This document shows positions 11,552-22,732 of a stretch of DNA of 64,000 nucleotides, in pieces. A model generated the notes under the pieces. It saw nothing but the letters and a program-made list of their open reading frames with translations. It had not been told where the DNA came from and did no database searches. The DNA is from Megaleporinus macrocephalus (Eukaryota; Chordata; Actinopteri; Characiformes; Anostomidae). The position numbers and the translations under genes are program-made. Numbering within the stretch: the first letter of the stretch is position 1; every line of letters starts with the position of its first letter. The stretch covers positions 3,604,905-3,668,904 of the forward strand of contig CM038704.1 of NCBI GenBank assembly GCA_021613375.1, given 5' to 3'.

Positions 11552-13710
11552 GCGGCACGGTGGTGTAGTGGTTAGTACGGTGGTGTAGTGGTTAGTATGG
11601 TGGTGTAGTGGTCAGTATGGTGGTGTAGTGGTTAGTACGGTGGTGTAGTGGTTAGTACGGTGGTGTAGTGGTTAGTATGGTGGTGTAGTGGTTAGTACGG
11701 TGGTGTAGTGGTTAGTACGGTGGTGTAGTGGTTAGTATGGTGGTGTAGTGGTTAGTATGGTGGTGTAGTGGTTAGTACGGTGGTGTAGTGGTTAGTACGG
11801 TGGTGTAGTGGTTAGTATGGTGGTGTAGTGGTCAGTACGGTGGTGTAGTGGTTAGTACGGTGATGTAGTGGTTAGTATGGTGGTGTAGTGGTCAACACAG
11901 TGGTGTAGTGGTTAGTATGGTGGTGTAGTGGTTAGTACGGTGGTGTAGTGGTTAGTACGGTGGTGTAGTGGTCAGTACGGTGGTGTAGTGGTTAGTACGG
12001 TGGTGTAGTGGTTAGTACGGTGGTGTAGTGGTTAGTACAGTGGTGTAGTGGTTAGTATGGTGTGTAGTAGTTAGTATGGTGGTGTAGTGGTTAGTACGGT
12101 GGTGTTGTGGTTTGTATGGTGGTGTAGTGGTTAGTACGGTGGTGTAGTGGTTAGTACGGTGGTGTAGTGGTCAGTACGGTGGTGTAGTGGTTAGTATGGT
12201 GGTGTAGTGGTTAGTACGGTGGTGTAGTGGTTAGTATGGTGGTGTAGTGGTTAGTACGGTGGTGTAGTGGCTAGTACGGTGGTGTAGTGGTTAGTACAGT
12301 GGTGTAGTGGTTAGTATGGTGTGTAGTAGTTAGTATGGTGGTGTAGTGGTTAGTACGGTGGTGTTGTGGTTTGTATGGTGGTGTAGTGGTTAGTACGGTG
12401 GTGTAGTGGTCAGTACGGTGGTGTAGTGGTTAGTACGGTGGTGTAGTGGTCAGTACGGTGGTGTAGTGGTTAGTATGGTGGTGTAGTGGTTAGTACTGTG
12501 GTGTAGTGGTTAGTATGGTGGTGTAGTGGTTAGTATGGTGGTGTAGTGGCTAGTACAGTGGTGTAGTGGTTAGTACAGTGGTGTAGTGGCTAGTACAGTG
12601 GTGTAGTGGTTAGTACAGTGGTGTTGTGGTTTGTATGGTGGTGTAGTGGTCAGTACGGTGGTGTAGTGGTTAGTATGGTGGTGTAGTGGTTAGTAAGGTA
12701 TGTAGTGGTTAGTATGGTGGTGTAGTGGTCAGTACGGTGGTGTAGTGGTTAGTATGGTGGTGTAGTGGTCAGTACGGTGGTGTAGTGGTTAGTATGGTGG
12801 TGTAGTGGTTAGTATGGTGGTGTAGTGGTTAGTATGGTGGTGTAGTGGCTAGTACAGTGGTGTAGTGGTTAGTACAGTGGTGTAGTGTCAGTATGGTGGT
12901 GTAGTGGTTAGTATAGTGGTGTTGTGGTTTGTATGGTGGTGTAGTGGTCAGTACGGTGGTGTAGTGGTTAGTATGGTGGTGTAGTGGTCAGTATGGTGGT
13001 GTAGTGGTTAGTATGGTGGTGTAGTGGTTAGTATGGTGGTGTAGTGGTCAGTACGGTGGTGTAGTGGTTAGTATGGTGGTGTAGTGGTCAGTATGGTAGT
13101 GTAGTGGTTAGTATGGTGGTGTAGTGGTCAGTATGGTGGTGTAGTGGTTAGTATGGTGGTGTAGTGGTTAGTATGGTGGTGTAGTGGTCAGTACGGTGGT
13201 GTAGTGGTTAGTATGGTGGTGTAGTGGTCAGTACGGTGGTGTAGTGGTTAGTACGGTGGTGTAGTGGTTAGTATGGTGGTGTAGTGGTTAGTATGGTGGT
13301 GTAGTGGTTAGTATGGTGGTGTAGTTGTTAGTATGGTGGTGTAGTGGTCAGTATGGTGGTGTAGTGGTCAGTACGGTGGTGTAGTGGTTAGTATGGTGGT
13401 GTAGTGGTTAGTATGGTGGTGTCGTGGTCAGTACGGTGGTGTAGTGGTTAGTACGGTGGTGTAGTGGTCAGTATGGTAGTGTAGTGGTTAGTATGGTGGT
13501 GTAGTGGTTAGTATGGTGGTGTAGTGGTCAGTATGGTGGTGTAGTGGTTAGTATGGTGGTGTAGTGGTTATTATGGTGGTGTAGTGGTCAGTATGGTGGT
13601 GTAGTGGTTAGTATGGTGGTGTAGTGGTCAGTATGGTGGTGTAGTGGTTAGTATGGTGGTGTAGTGGTTAGTATGGTGGTGTAGTGGTCAGTATGGTGGT
13701 GTAGTGGATA
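11552..13710 (+). repeat. 20-bp minisatellite, about 107 copies (SINE A-box unit)
   Basis: The unit is ggtggtgtagtggttagtac with variants tatgg, tcag and acagt. Each unit has TGGTGTAGTGG, matching the Pol III A-box consensus. It starts with ggcggcac, the usual 5' head of the SINE-like element. At 13700 it runs without a break into the SINE body (ggatagcactgttgcctcac). A block with the rare variants gtgtgtagtag and gttgtggtttg occurs twice, 259 bp apart, at about 12058 and 12317, which shows block duplication inside the array. Confidence 0.97.
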
Positions 13711-13808
13711 GCACTGTTGCCTCACAGCAAGACGATCCAGGTTAGATTCCCGGTTCGGGCTGTTCTGTGTGGAGTGTGCATGTTCTCCCCGTGTTTGAGT
13801 GGGAGACC
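13700..13808 (+). repeat. SINE-like element body attached to the A-box array
   Basis: It continues the last array unit with cactgttgcctcacagcaag, a degenerate B box (ggttagattccc), and gtgtggagtgtgcatgttct. It stops inside the gtttgagtggg block where a Tc1 pseudogene begins. In the minus-strand copy at 4046-4372 the same region continues for another 180 bp, so this copy is 3' truncated. Confidence 0.8.
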
Positions 13809-14862
13809 TACAGAAGCTTTTATGATGTAGCATTCTAAATCCATAGGCATTAATATAGAGTTGGTTCCCCATTTACAGCTATAACAGCTTCAACTCTTCT
13901 GGGAAGCGTCCTACAAGATCTTGGAGAGTGTCTGTGTGAACGTTTGCTCAGAAGAGCATTTGTGAGATGCTGATGTTGGATGAGAGGCTCACAGACTCTG
14001 TTCTAGTTCATTCCGAAGGTGTTCAATGGGGTTGAGGTCAGGACCCTGTGAGGGCCAGTGAAGTTCTTCCACACCAAAAACTCACCCAACCAGCCTGTAT
14101 GGTGCTGCTTTGTACACTTGGACACAGTCAGCCAAGCTGGGACAGAGACGTTTCTTCCTTAAACTGTTCCCACAAAGTTGGAAGCTACAATAATCCAAAA
14201 TGTCGGAATCATTAAGATTTCCCTTCACTGGAACTGAGGATCCTCGGCCCACGCCTGAAAAACACCCCCATAGGATCATAATCCCTCCTCCACCAAACTT
14301 TTCAATCAGCACAGAGCTGTCAGGCAGGTAACATTCTCCTGGTGTTCTCCAAACCCTGACTCATCCATCAGATAGAGAAGCGTGATTCCACAGAACACGT
14401 GTCCACTGCTCCAGAGTCCCAAGGTGGAGATTTACTCCATCCAACGCTCAGTGTTGGGTGTTGTAAGGCTTGTGTGCAGCTGCTCGAACATAAACCTCCA
14501 CAGTGTTAGTGCTGATGTTAAAGTCCAGGGAGGTTTAAAGTATTGATCAGCAGAGCGTTGAAGACATTTACACACTGTGCTCAGTACTCAGAGATGCCGC
14601 TCTTTAACTTCACCTGCTCTGATGCTTTGTTACTTGAGCTTCTGTGACTTCTATATGCTTCCCTTGTTTAATAAAACCCTCACACCTGATAGTGGAACAT
14701 CTAGGAGCAGAGAAATTTGACTAACTGGCTCTTCAGTACCTCACTAAAGAGTGTAAAGACGGACAGTGTGGCTAGCTGCCTGAGTACCTGTTTCAATGGG
14801 ACTGCATGATTTAGAGTTGTGTCCTTATACTTTTGGCCATACAGTTTATATGTGCATATATT
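13809..14862 (-). pseudogene. Tc1-like transposase pseudogene
   Basis: The minus-strand frame 14082-14312 contains KFGGGGIMI and WGCFSG followed by VPVKGNLN. These are the conserved motifs between the first and second catalytic aspartates of Tc1-like transposases. Downstream, nucleotide matches to the PQ/SPDLNP and RRVEAVIA-type C-terminus (gtcctgacctcaaccccatt on the minus strand) run to about 13860, but in shifted frames. The right inverted repeat (acttttggccatacagt) is at 14838-14856. The other end stops within gcttctgtaggt, about 20 bp short of a complete inverted repeat, at the SINE junction. Several frameshifts and stops make it inactive. Confidence 0.85.
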
Positions 14863-15007
14863 GGCACAATTTAAGGTGCACAAATACATTTAGCACATGT
14901 ATTATTATTATTATTATATATAGTCATATACTTTGCACAGACATATGTGGGCACGAAGCCCGCACAACTCTCACAGCCGCTGTTTGTATGCGTGCTATAT
15001 AAATAAT
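14863..15007. other. AT-rich segment with (tta)n
   Basis: Short attatt runs at 14900-14918 and ataataat at 15002-15018. No gene is seen. Confidence 0.5.
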
Positions 15008-15160
15008 AATAATAATAACATTTTATTTGAAAAGCGCCTTTCAAGACACCCTAGGACACTGTACAATAAATGGAGACACACAAGGTATAAGAGTAAAAAG
15101 AAATAAATTGAAAATTAAAAATAAATAATAATAATAATAATTGAAAAAAAAAACTGAAAC
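15008..15160 (-). repeat. L2-type LINE or SINE 3' tail (minus strand)
   Basis: On the minus strand it ends with tgtcttgaaaggcgctttt followed by an (att)n tail. This matches the stem-loop tail family of L2-clade LINEs. The upstream piece with cctaggacactgtac is typical of the same tail. Only the last 60 bp are certain. Confidence 0.65.
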
Positions 15161-15250
15161 ATAACCTCATTTATATTAGTGTATTGTTACGTGCATATGA
15201 ATGTTGGCCATGTTTGTGTGTTGCAGGTGCAGTCTCAGATGTGGCCTCAA

Positions 15251-17834
15251 GGTGCATCTGTAATCGCCTACCAGTCAGTAGGTACTAGATTAGAGTCAGT
15301 ACGTACTGCTCGAGCGGCAGACTAGTAGTTAATTTCAGTAGGTGAGTTTTTGTAGTCACACAATCTCAGACATACTAGCCGCACTCACCTACCGATATAC
15401 TACTGAGTATTCAGACATACTAGCCGCACTCGCCTACTGATTTATTACTGAGTATTCAGACATACTAGCCGCACTCACCTACCGTTATACTACTGAGTAT
15501 TCAGACATACTAGCCGCACTCACCTACCGATATACTACTGAGTATTCAGACATACTAGCCGCACTCACCTACCGATATACTACTGAGTATTCAGACATAC
15601 TAGCCGCACTCGCCTACTGATTTATTACTGAGTATTCAGACATACTAGCCACACTCGCCTACTGATTTATTACTGAGTATTCAGACATACTAGCCGCTCT
15701 CACCTACTGATTTCACTACTGAGTATTCAGGCATACTAGCCACGCTCGCCTACTGATTTCACTACTGAGTATTCAGACATACTAGCCACGCTCACCTACT
15801 GATTTCACTACTGAGTATTCAGACATACTAGCCACGCTCGCCTACTGATTTACTACTGAGTATTCAGACATACTAGCCGCGGTCGTCTACTGATTTACTA
15901 CTGAGTATTCAGACATACTAGCCGCACTCGCCAACTGATTTACTTCTGAGTATTCAGACATACTAGCCGCGCTCGCCTACTGATTTACTACTGAGTATTC
16001 AGACATACTAGTCGCGGTCGTCTACTGATTTACTACTGAGTATTCAGAAATACTAGCCGCACTCGCCAACTGATTTACTACTGAGTATTCAGACATACTA
16101 GCCGCGCTCGCCTACTGATTTACTACTGAGTATTCAGACATACTAGCCACACTCGCCTACTGATTTACTACTGAGTATTCAGACATACTAGCCACACTCG
16201 CCTACTGATTTACTACTGAGTATTCAGACATACTAGCCACACTCGCCTACTGATTTCACTACTGAGTATTCAGACATACTAGCCGCGCTCGCCTACTGAT
16301 TTACTACTGAGTATTCAGACATACTAGCTGCACTCGCCTACTGATTTCACTACTGAGTATTCAGACATACTAGCCACGCTCGCCTACTGATTTACTACTG
16401 AGTATTCAGACATACTAGCCACACTCGCCTACTGATTTACTACTGAGTATTCAGACATACTAGCCACACTCGCCTACTGATTTACTACTGAGTATTCCGA
16501 CATACTAGCCGCGCTCGCCTACTGATTTACTACTGAGTATTCAGACATACTAGCTGCACTCGCCTACTGATTTCACTACTGAGTATTCAGACATACTAGC
16601 CGCGCTCGCCTACTGATTTACTACTGAGTATTCAGACATACTAGCCGCGGTCGTCTACTGATTTACTACTGAGTATTCAGACATACTAGCCGCACTCGCC
16701 AACTGATTTACTTCTGAGTATTCAGACATACTAGCCGCGCTCGCCTACTGATTTACTACTGAGTATTCAGACATACTAGCCGCGGTCGTCTACTGATTTA
16801 CTACTGAGTATTCAGAAATACTAGCCGCACTCGCCAACTGATTTACTACTGAGTATTCAGACATACTAGCCGCGCTCGCCTACTGATTTACTACTGAGTA
16901 TTCAGACATACTAGCCACACTCGCCTACTGATTTACTACTGAGTATTCAGACATACTAGCCACACTCGCCTACTGATTTACTACTGAGTATTCAGACATA
17001 CTAGCTGCACTCGCCTACTGATTTCACTACTGAGTATTCAGACATACTAGCCGCGCTCGCCTACTGATTTACTACTGAGTATTCAGACATACTAGCTGCA
17101 CTCGCCTACTGATTTCACTACTGAGTATTCAGACATACTAGCCGCGCTCGCCTACTGATTTACTACTGAGTATTCAGACATACTAGCCACACTCGCCTAC
17201 TGATTTACTACTGAGTATTCAGACATACTAGCCACGCTCGCCTACTGATTTACTACTGAGTATTCAGACATACTAGCCACACTCGCCTACTGATTTACTA
17301 CTGAGTATTCAGACATACTAGCCACACTCGCCTACTGATTTACTACTGAGTATTCCGACATACTAGCCGCGCTCGCCTACTGATTTACTACTGAGTATTC
17401 AGACATACTAGCTGCACTCGCCTACTGATTTCACTACTGAGTATTCAGACATACTAGCCGCACTCGCCTACTGATTTCACTACTGAGTATTCAGACATAC
17501 TAGCCGCGCTCGCCTACTGATTTCACTACTGAGTATTCAGACATACTAGCCACGCTCGCCTACTGATTTACTACTGAGTATTCAGACATACTAGCCACAC
17601 TCGCCTACTGATTTACTACTGAGTATTCAGACATACTAGCCTCGCTCACCTACTGATTTACTACTGAGTATTCAGACATACTAGCCGCGCTCGTCTGCTG
17701 ATTAACTACTGAGTATTCAGACATACTAGGCACGCTTGTCTGCTGATTAACTACTGAGTATTCAGACATACTAGCCGCGCTCGTCTGCTGATTAACTACT
17801 GAGTAGTAGACAAGTAGGAGATTTCGGACACACC
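15251..17834. mobile_element. Non-autonomous DNA element with an expanded interior (family B)
   Basis: The left end ggtgcatctgtaatcgccta and the right end taggagatttcggacacacc are imperfect inverted repeats (16 of 21 bases by eye). The same left terminus, ggtgtatccgaaatcgccta, starts a related element at 28282. The sequence after the left end (cagtcagtaggtactag, cagtacgtactgctcgagc) also matches 28300-28360. The interior is taken over by the 45-bp array. No coding region is present. I did not find a clear target-site duplication, so the superfamily is open. Confidence 0.7.
15360..17812. repeat. 45-bp minisatellite, about 54 copies
   Basis: The unit is actgagtattcagacatact, then agccgcgctcgcctactgat, then ttact. 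Units of 46 bp carry an extra c (tttcact). A block with rare variants (gccgcggtcgtc, gccaactgatttactt, cagaaatactag) begins at 15876 and again at 16644, so a block of at least 200 bp was copied 768 bp away. One single unit of the same sequence occurs at about 28810-28850 and, inverted, at 42838-42880. Confidence 0.96.
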
Positions 17835-18318
17835 TTCAGTCTCTGTGGTTGTTGCTCCTGAGAAGTGGGTGGAGCCTTACCTGTATAAAGCCTGCCACTA
17901 GAGGGAACCAGGGGCCCGGAAAGAGAGAGACACAGGCCAGAACTGAGCCACAGAGGAAGAGGATCTTGGGTCATGCTGCTTAGGAAGCAAGTTGTGTGTT
18001 CAGTCTGAAAAAGTTACAACCTGCCAACATGTGAAGCCAACTGATCCTTGTTTTCGGTTTGGTTTGAGGAAGCCATCAGTCGTTTTTTTTTTTTTAAGTT
18101 TTTGGGAGCTGGACAGGTAAGAAGGAACACGCTTGTACATTTGCATCATGTAGGCCTCTAGTTGTCTAGACACCTCAGGTAAGGGGTGGGCATCGTCCCT
18201 TGTATGTTTTATTCATCAGCCTAGATTTAGAGTAGTTAGTTATTGTTCATGTTGGTTTTATTCTTAGCTAAGAGGCTACTATTGGTATTGACTCTTTCTT
18301 TACTATAGCACTGTATAT
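17835..18318. other. No gene seen
   Basis: Unique-looking DNA with a t-run at 18083-18095. No domain-bearing frame was found. Confidence 0.5.
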
Positions 18319-20107
18319 CGGAGGTCACTAATAGGCGGACCACGGTCCGGATTTGGACTCAGACGTTGTCCAGTGTGGACCTAAAGCGATAAATTATTGA
18401 GAATGATTGAACTTAGACCCTAACCCTAACCCTAGAGATTGAAACTCTTCTTGTTTTTACGGTGTCTGGGCTCAAAGACCAATCACGTGTGTTCTAAGAT
18501 CACTAACGGTGCTCCTCAGCCTCAGTTCTGTATGAAGCGAGAAGCTCATTCAGACATTGTGCTCTAAAAAAAAAGAAAAGAAGACTTGACCAATCTTAAC
18601 TCTAGTTTTAAGCTCTTTAAGCCAGGGAGCCGTCAAAATGAAAGTAACAAAATTGGTTTTCATTAGAGATGGACCTATCAGCGTTTTTGAGGCTGATTCC
18701 AATCGCCCATAGCTGATACTGATCGAGGGCGGGGCTATATGCCACAGCAGGACTACATGTAGTTATTAGTGCAAGCAAGTCATAAAACATGGTCTAAACT
18801 GGTTTATTACCATTTTTAACGAGCTCATATGAAACAGCATAATATTTTAAATTAAAGTAAATCAAACAAATATCTCCAATACTGTAATCATTACATTTAG
18901 ACCCTTAATTTAAAAGCTAATTAAATAAATACTGTAAAAACTGCAGTCATTAAACGCAGACTCTGTTATTTAAACTAAATCTGTAATCATTAAATGTAGA
19001 ATATTGAATTGCTGCTGCTGTTCTGTTTGTACCGGTCAGATCTGGTCTGTAGGTGTTCTGGGTTATTAGTTTTGTGTTAGCTGCGCATGCTAGCTCTGCT
19101 GTTTACTGATACTCACTGTATTCAGCTGTGTGGTGTTCTCTTATGTGCTGTATCAGATTAGTAGAGTTAAATGTCTTTATCTTGGTTCCCACAAGACACA
19201 TTGATTTTACTAATTTTAAAAACATTCCGGATGAGTCTGCGTCACATACGGTAAACACTGCCAGACGGACGACATGTTTTCTATCAGCACATGCGATAAA
19301 CGCCGTAAACTGTTCCCGCGAGGCCGCTGCTTTAGTCAGCCTGTTGAAAATAAAAGGGTATGTATTGCCACCTAGTGGTTCAGATAGGAATTGCAGGGAG
19401 CTGGCCGGAGGAGGTTTAACGGAGGTCTCCTCTTCCTGGATGAAACGCTAGCTGGAAATACAGAAATTAGGCTCATTTGTTTAACGCCATCGATCGGCTC
19501 TCGTGATCGACTAAATTGGAGAAATAACAGCCGATCACATATTTTGATTCAAAATCGCCCGATACTGATACATAACCGATCAATCCTTTCATCTCTAGTT
19601 TTCATCCCTTTCGGCCCAATTTCTAATCTGTAGTCTATAAAGTCAACAGATATCAGTTCAGAGTCTAGAACACTGTGTACATATGAATTATGAATTGATT
19701 CTACTGGACAGTTTTTAAGTTAATGGCATCGAAAAACTGAAATATATACCATTTCATTAAAAGAGTTCTTGTTCTCTTCATAGTCTCCTTGAATATGTTG
19801 AATAACTAGATATGGTGGTGAGTGGGAACTATGTGCTTAGTAATAAGCTGAGATAAGTGAGCATGTGAACTCAATCAATACTGATCAGCACATGTACCTG
19901 ACCTCAAACAATGTTTCAAGGTTGGCGGGTCTGTAAACAGTATTTGTAATTTGTTTTGACTTTCAGTAGCTGATGGTATAAGATGCTGATACTAGACTAC
20001 TTCAGTAAACAGGATACACCACTGAATCAGAACACACGTTAGAGATGATGATGGTCCGGACCTTGGCCTCTAATTGGACCTCACTGAACTCTAATTAAAC
20101 ACCCCTG
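18319..20107. mobile_element. hAT-type non-autonomous element (family C copy 1), with a nested hAT-type insert
   Basis: The left end is cggaggtcactaatagg and the right end is taattaaacacccctg, giving degraded CAG...CTG-like termini. It is flanked by ctgtatat (18311-18318) and ctgtaaat (20108-20115), an 8-bp target-site duplication matching 7 of 8, the hallmark of hAT insertion. A shorter inverted copy is at 61913-62644. Three telomere-like ccctaa units at 18418-18435 lie inside. No transposase is present. Confidence 0.8.
18664..19597. mobile_element. hAT-type non-autonomous element nested in family C
   Basis: It begins tagagatggacc and ends ctttcatctcta, so TAGAGATG and CATCTCTA are terminal inverted repeats. 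It is flanked on both sides by the perfect 8-bp duplication gttttcat (18656-18663 and 19598-19605). The ends carry the gatcgg/ccgatc-rich words common in fish hAT elements. It is 934 bp long. The open frames inside, such as 19128-19451, have no transposase motif. Confidence 0.9.
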
Positions 20108-20115
20108 CTGTAAAT

Positions 20116-20360
20116 ATTACAGAGTGTGTCTTTAGTAAATGCTTGAAACTAGATTATCTGTGTTTGTGGCTCTCTCCCTCACTGCCTCACCACCACCACC
20201 ACCCATCCACATGGTTTAAACCTCACCTCTTCCCCCTAGACGACTCCTGAGGGGTCATTACAGTATGCACACAACGTTGAACCCAGTTAGTTAATGTATT
20301 TGGCTCCTTATGCTGATTCTCACACCTGCTCCAGGTACCCTTCAGCACTTTAACTACTGA
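20116..20360. other. No gene seen
   Basis: AT-rich DNA with a short cac repeat around 20190. Nothing assigned. Confidence 0.5.
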
Positions 20361-20830
20361 TATTTGTAGCTTTAAAAATAACACCGTGGTGAATTCATTT
20401 GCCATCATTAACACTTGTACTAATTTTACACAGACAGCGGCCCATTTAATAAGGCCAGCATACCACAGGCAGGGAAAGGATGCTCCAGAGCACGCTCCAA
20501 GATATTCATTATACAGTCTACCCCCCGCCCCCCCCTCGCCTTTCCTCGCCGTCTCCCCCAAACAAACACACAGACGTGCACCCGGTACGCAGCCAGCGGC
20601 CTGATTAGTTAGAAACGTGACTCTGTCTGGTGAGTGACGGTGTCAGGGAGCGAGGGGTCCTGTCTCCCAGATGACATCATCAAAGCATTGCTTTATTTGT
20701 GTTGATGAGGAGGAAACTCTGGGTTTCCAGCTCCGGGGGAACTGCACTGATGTCATCAAGCTGCCTATCTCCGCAGCTGCCAGAAGCTACATGGTGAAGA
20801 ATTAGCATCACCACGGAACTGATCTGCTTA
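20361..20830. promoter_or_regulatory. Candidate non-coding regulatory block with paired ATF-like sites
   Basis: Single-copy DNA with higher GC and CpG than its surroundings. It holds gatgacatcatca at 20670-20682 and TGATGTCATCA at 20748-20758, both resembling ATF/CREB-type sites in mirrored sense 78 bp apart. A cytosine-rich run is at 20521-20537. No frame in it is convincing. Conservation could not be tested, so the function is inferred only. Confidence 0.35.
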
Positions 20831-21146
20831 TCTATGTATAGTAGTTTATAGCAGCTCCAAACGCAGCTAGAGATAAATGTTTATATTCCTGGTTAGATTA
20901 ATTTCTACAGTGATGTGCAGAGTGTGGATTTAGTGCTGTAGTAGCAAAAATACTACTTATTCTATGCATTAAAACTGGGGATGCTCTGTTTTGGGAACTG
21001 TGGGTGGATGCTGATGCCAATGCAGACTAATAGATATTTATAAAATGTTGAAATGTGGACTTTGTGCTTTGTGCCCAGTGTCTGCTATACATTCTGCGGT
21101 TCAGGTGAACAATAAATATCCCATCAAACACAGGTTTAAACTAGTA
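20831..21146. other. No gene seen
   Basis: AT-rich unique-looking DNA. Confidence 0.5.
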
Positions 21147-21612
21147 ATGACTCAATACCACTTTCTTCATGTCTGATCCGACAACCTAGAGTATCTACAG
21201 ATGCCGATATCAATCTAGTATCATCCTTTTCCCTCTTATGAACAACTAAGCTGGTAATAATACATCAGTCTGGAGCTACTTTGCTCAACTAATCATCTAA
21301 ACATCATCATAACTGAACTGTGAAACAGATATTCTCCTTCCTTAAAGGAGAAAATACACAGAAAACAACATAACAGTTATGATGTGTCCCAGCAAAAGTA
21401 GCTCAATTAAGATATATGTCCACTTTCTCCAAACTTGGGTCTCCAGGAAAGTTTCCTCCCTGGACAGACCTAGAATAAGCCATGGAGAAGTCCAAAACAC
21501 ATTAAGTGGCAATGGGTGTACTTCAGGGTTCCATGCTTAGCCCCATGCAGTTATGACTCTATATTGCCTCTCTAGGGACAATCATTAATTTACATGGCTT
21601 CTGTAAATTATT
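21147..21612 (+). pseudogene. LINE (L2-like) reverse-transcriptase relic, duplicated unit 1
   Basis: From 21515 the plus strand reads GVLQGSMLSPMQL, a stop, then LYIASLGTII. This resembles the GVPQGS...LGPLLF..LY...LG block of non-LTR retrotransposon reverse transcriptases of the L2 type. Upstream words fit the preceding region but carry stops. The unit is repeated tandemly at 21617-22090. Only about 30 residues are recognisable, so the clade is uncertain. Confidence 0.6.
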
Positions 21613-21616
21613 GATT

Positions 21617-22410
21617 TAATGACTCAGTACCACTTTTTCATGTCTGATATGACAACCTAGAGTATCTACAGATACCGATATCAATCTAGTATTTCCCTCT
21701 TATTAACAACTAAGCTGGTAATAGTACATGAGTCAGGATCTACTTTGCTCCACTAGTCATCTAAACATCATCTTAATTGAACTATAAAACAGATATTCTC
21801 CTCCAAAATACATCGAAAACAACGTAACTCATAGCTCGACATAACATAAGAATGGTTATGATATATTTTAGCAAAAGTATCTAAAATATTAAAATATATG
21901 TCCACTTTCTCCAAACTTCGGTCTCCAGGAAACTTGCCTCCCTGGATAGACCCAGAATAAGTCATGGAGAAGTCCAAAACACATTAAGTGGCAATGGGTG
22001 TACTTTAGGGCTCCATGCTTGGTCCCATGTAATTTTGGCTCTTCATGGTCTCTCTAGGGACTGTTACCCACTCACATGGCTTCTCTTGCTATTGTTATGC
22101 AGTTACTCAGTTACTCAGCCATACTTGTCCTTCCCTGGATGAAAGAATGCCACATGCATTCCAAAGCTCCTGGAGGCGGAGCCTGTTGTCGCCTCAGTTA
22201 ACCTTGCAATCCATCACCATATTACCCTCAAGACTGGCTTCCTTTTGCAAGTCCTTTGGAGTTACCAGTATTGCATGGTTTAAATGTTCCCTCCAAACAC
22301 TTGCCATGACAGTCCTCATTGGTGGAAATTGCTGCAAACCTCGGGCTGAATTTCTCAGAACCATTAAAAGTTTTGCGATTGATTGTTTAATGATGGTTGA
22401 ACCAGCATAA
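21617..22410 (+). pseudogene. LINE (L2-like) reverse-transcriptase relic, duplicated unit 2
   Basis: This is the second copy of the roughly 470-bp unit. After 22000 it reads GVL, a stop, then GSMLGPM, and the frame from 22045 reads SLGTVTHSHGFSCYCYAVTQLL. The LG...HG...CYADDTQL pattern of L2-type enzymes is visible, but the catalytic YADD is changed to YAVT. The open frame runs on to 22410 without further motifs I recognise. The YADD change and in-frame stops make it inactive. Confidence 0.6.
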
Positions 22411-22695
22411 ATGGTGTAAAGTTGCTTCCGTTAACAGTAAAACCAGTTTTTTCTCTCTAATTTGGATGTTCTTGTTGTTTTTACTGCATCGATATGAGAC
22501 TCTATGATGAGTCGTTTGCAGTGTGCACCATATACTGGTGGAGAAAGTAATACAGCATAGTATCGCAAATGTTAGTGTGGCAGTATTGTATTGCTACACG
22601 ATCGCCAGGTATTGATATCATATTACAGGATGTTAAAATTAGAGTTTTGATGATTGTGTTAGTCTCTCAAAATATTTGATTATCTCATTAGATAA
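22411..22695. other. No gene seen
   Basis: AT-rich DNA between the LINE relic and the nested transposon stack. Confidence 0.5.
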
Positions 22696-22732
22696 TAGGG
22701 CTGCGTATTGGCAAGAACCTAGCGTTACGATC

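Noticed and set aside
13700..13760. Possible functional tRNA gene
   Set aside because: The A box and a degenerate B box are present, but the acceptor stem does not pair and the sequence continues as a SINE body.
18418..18435. Interstitial telomere repeat
   Set aside because: Only about three ccctaa units, lying inside a hAT-type element. Too short to mean a fusion point.
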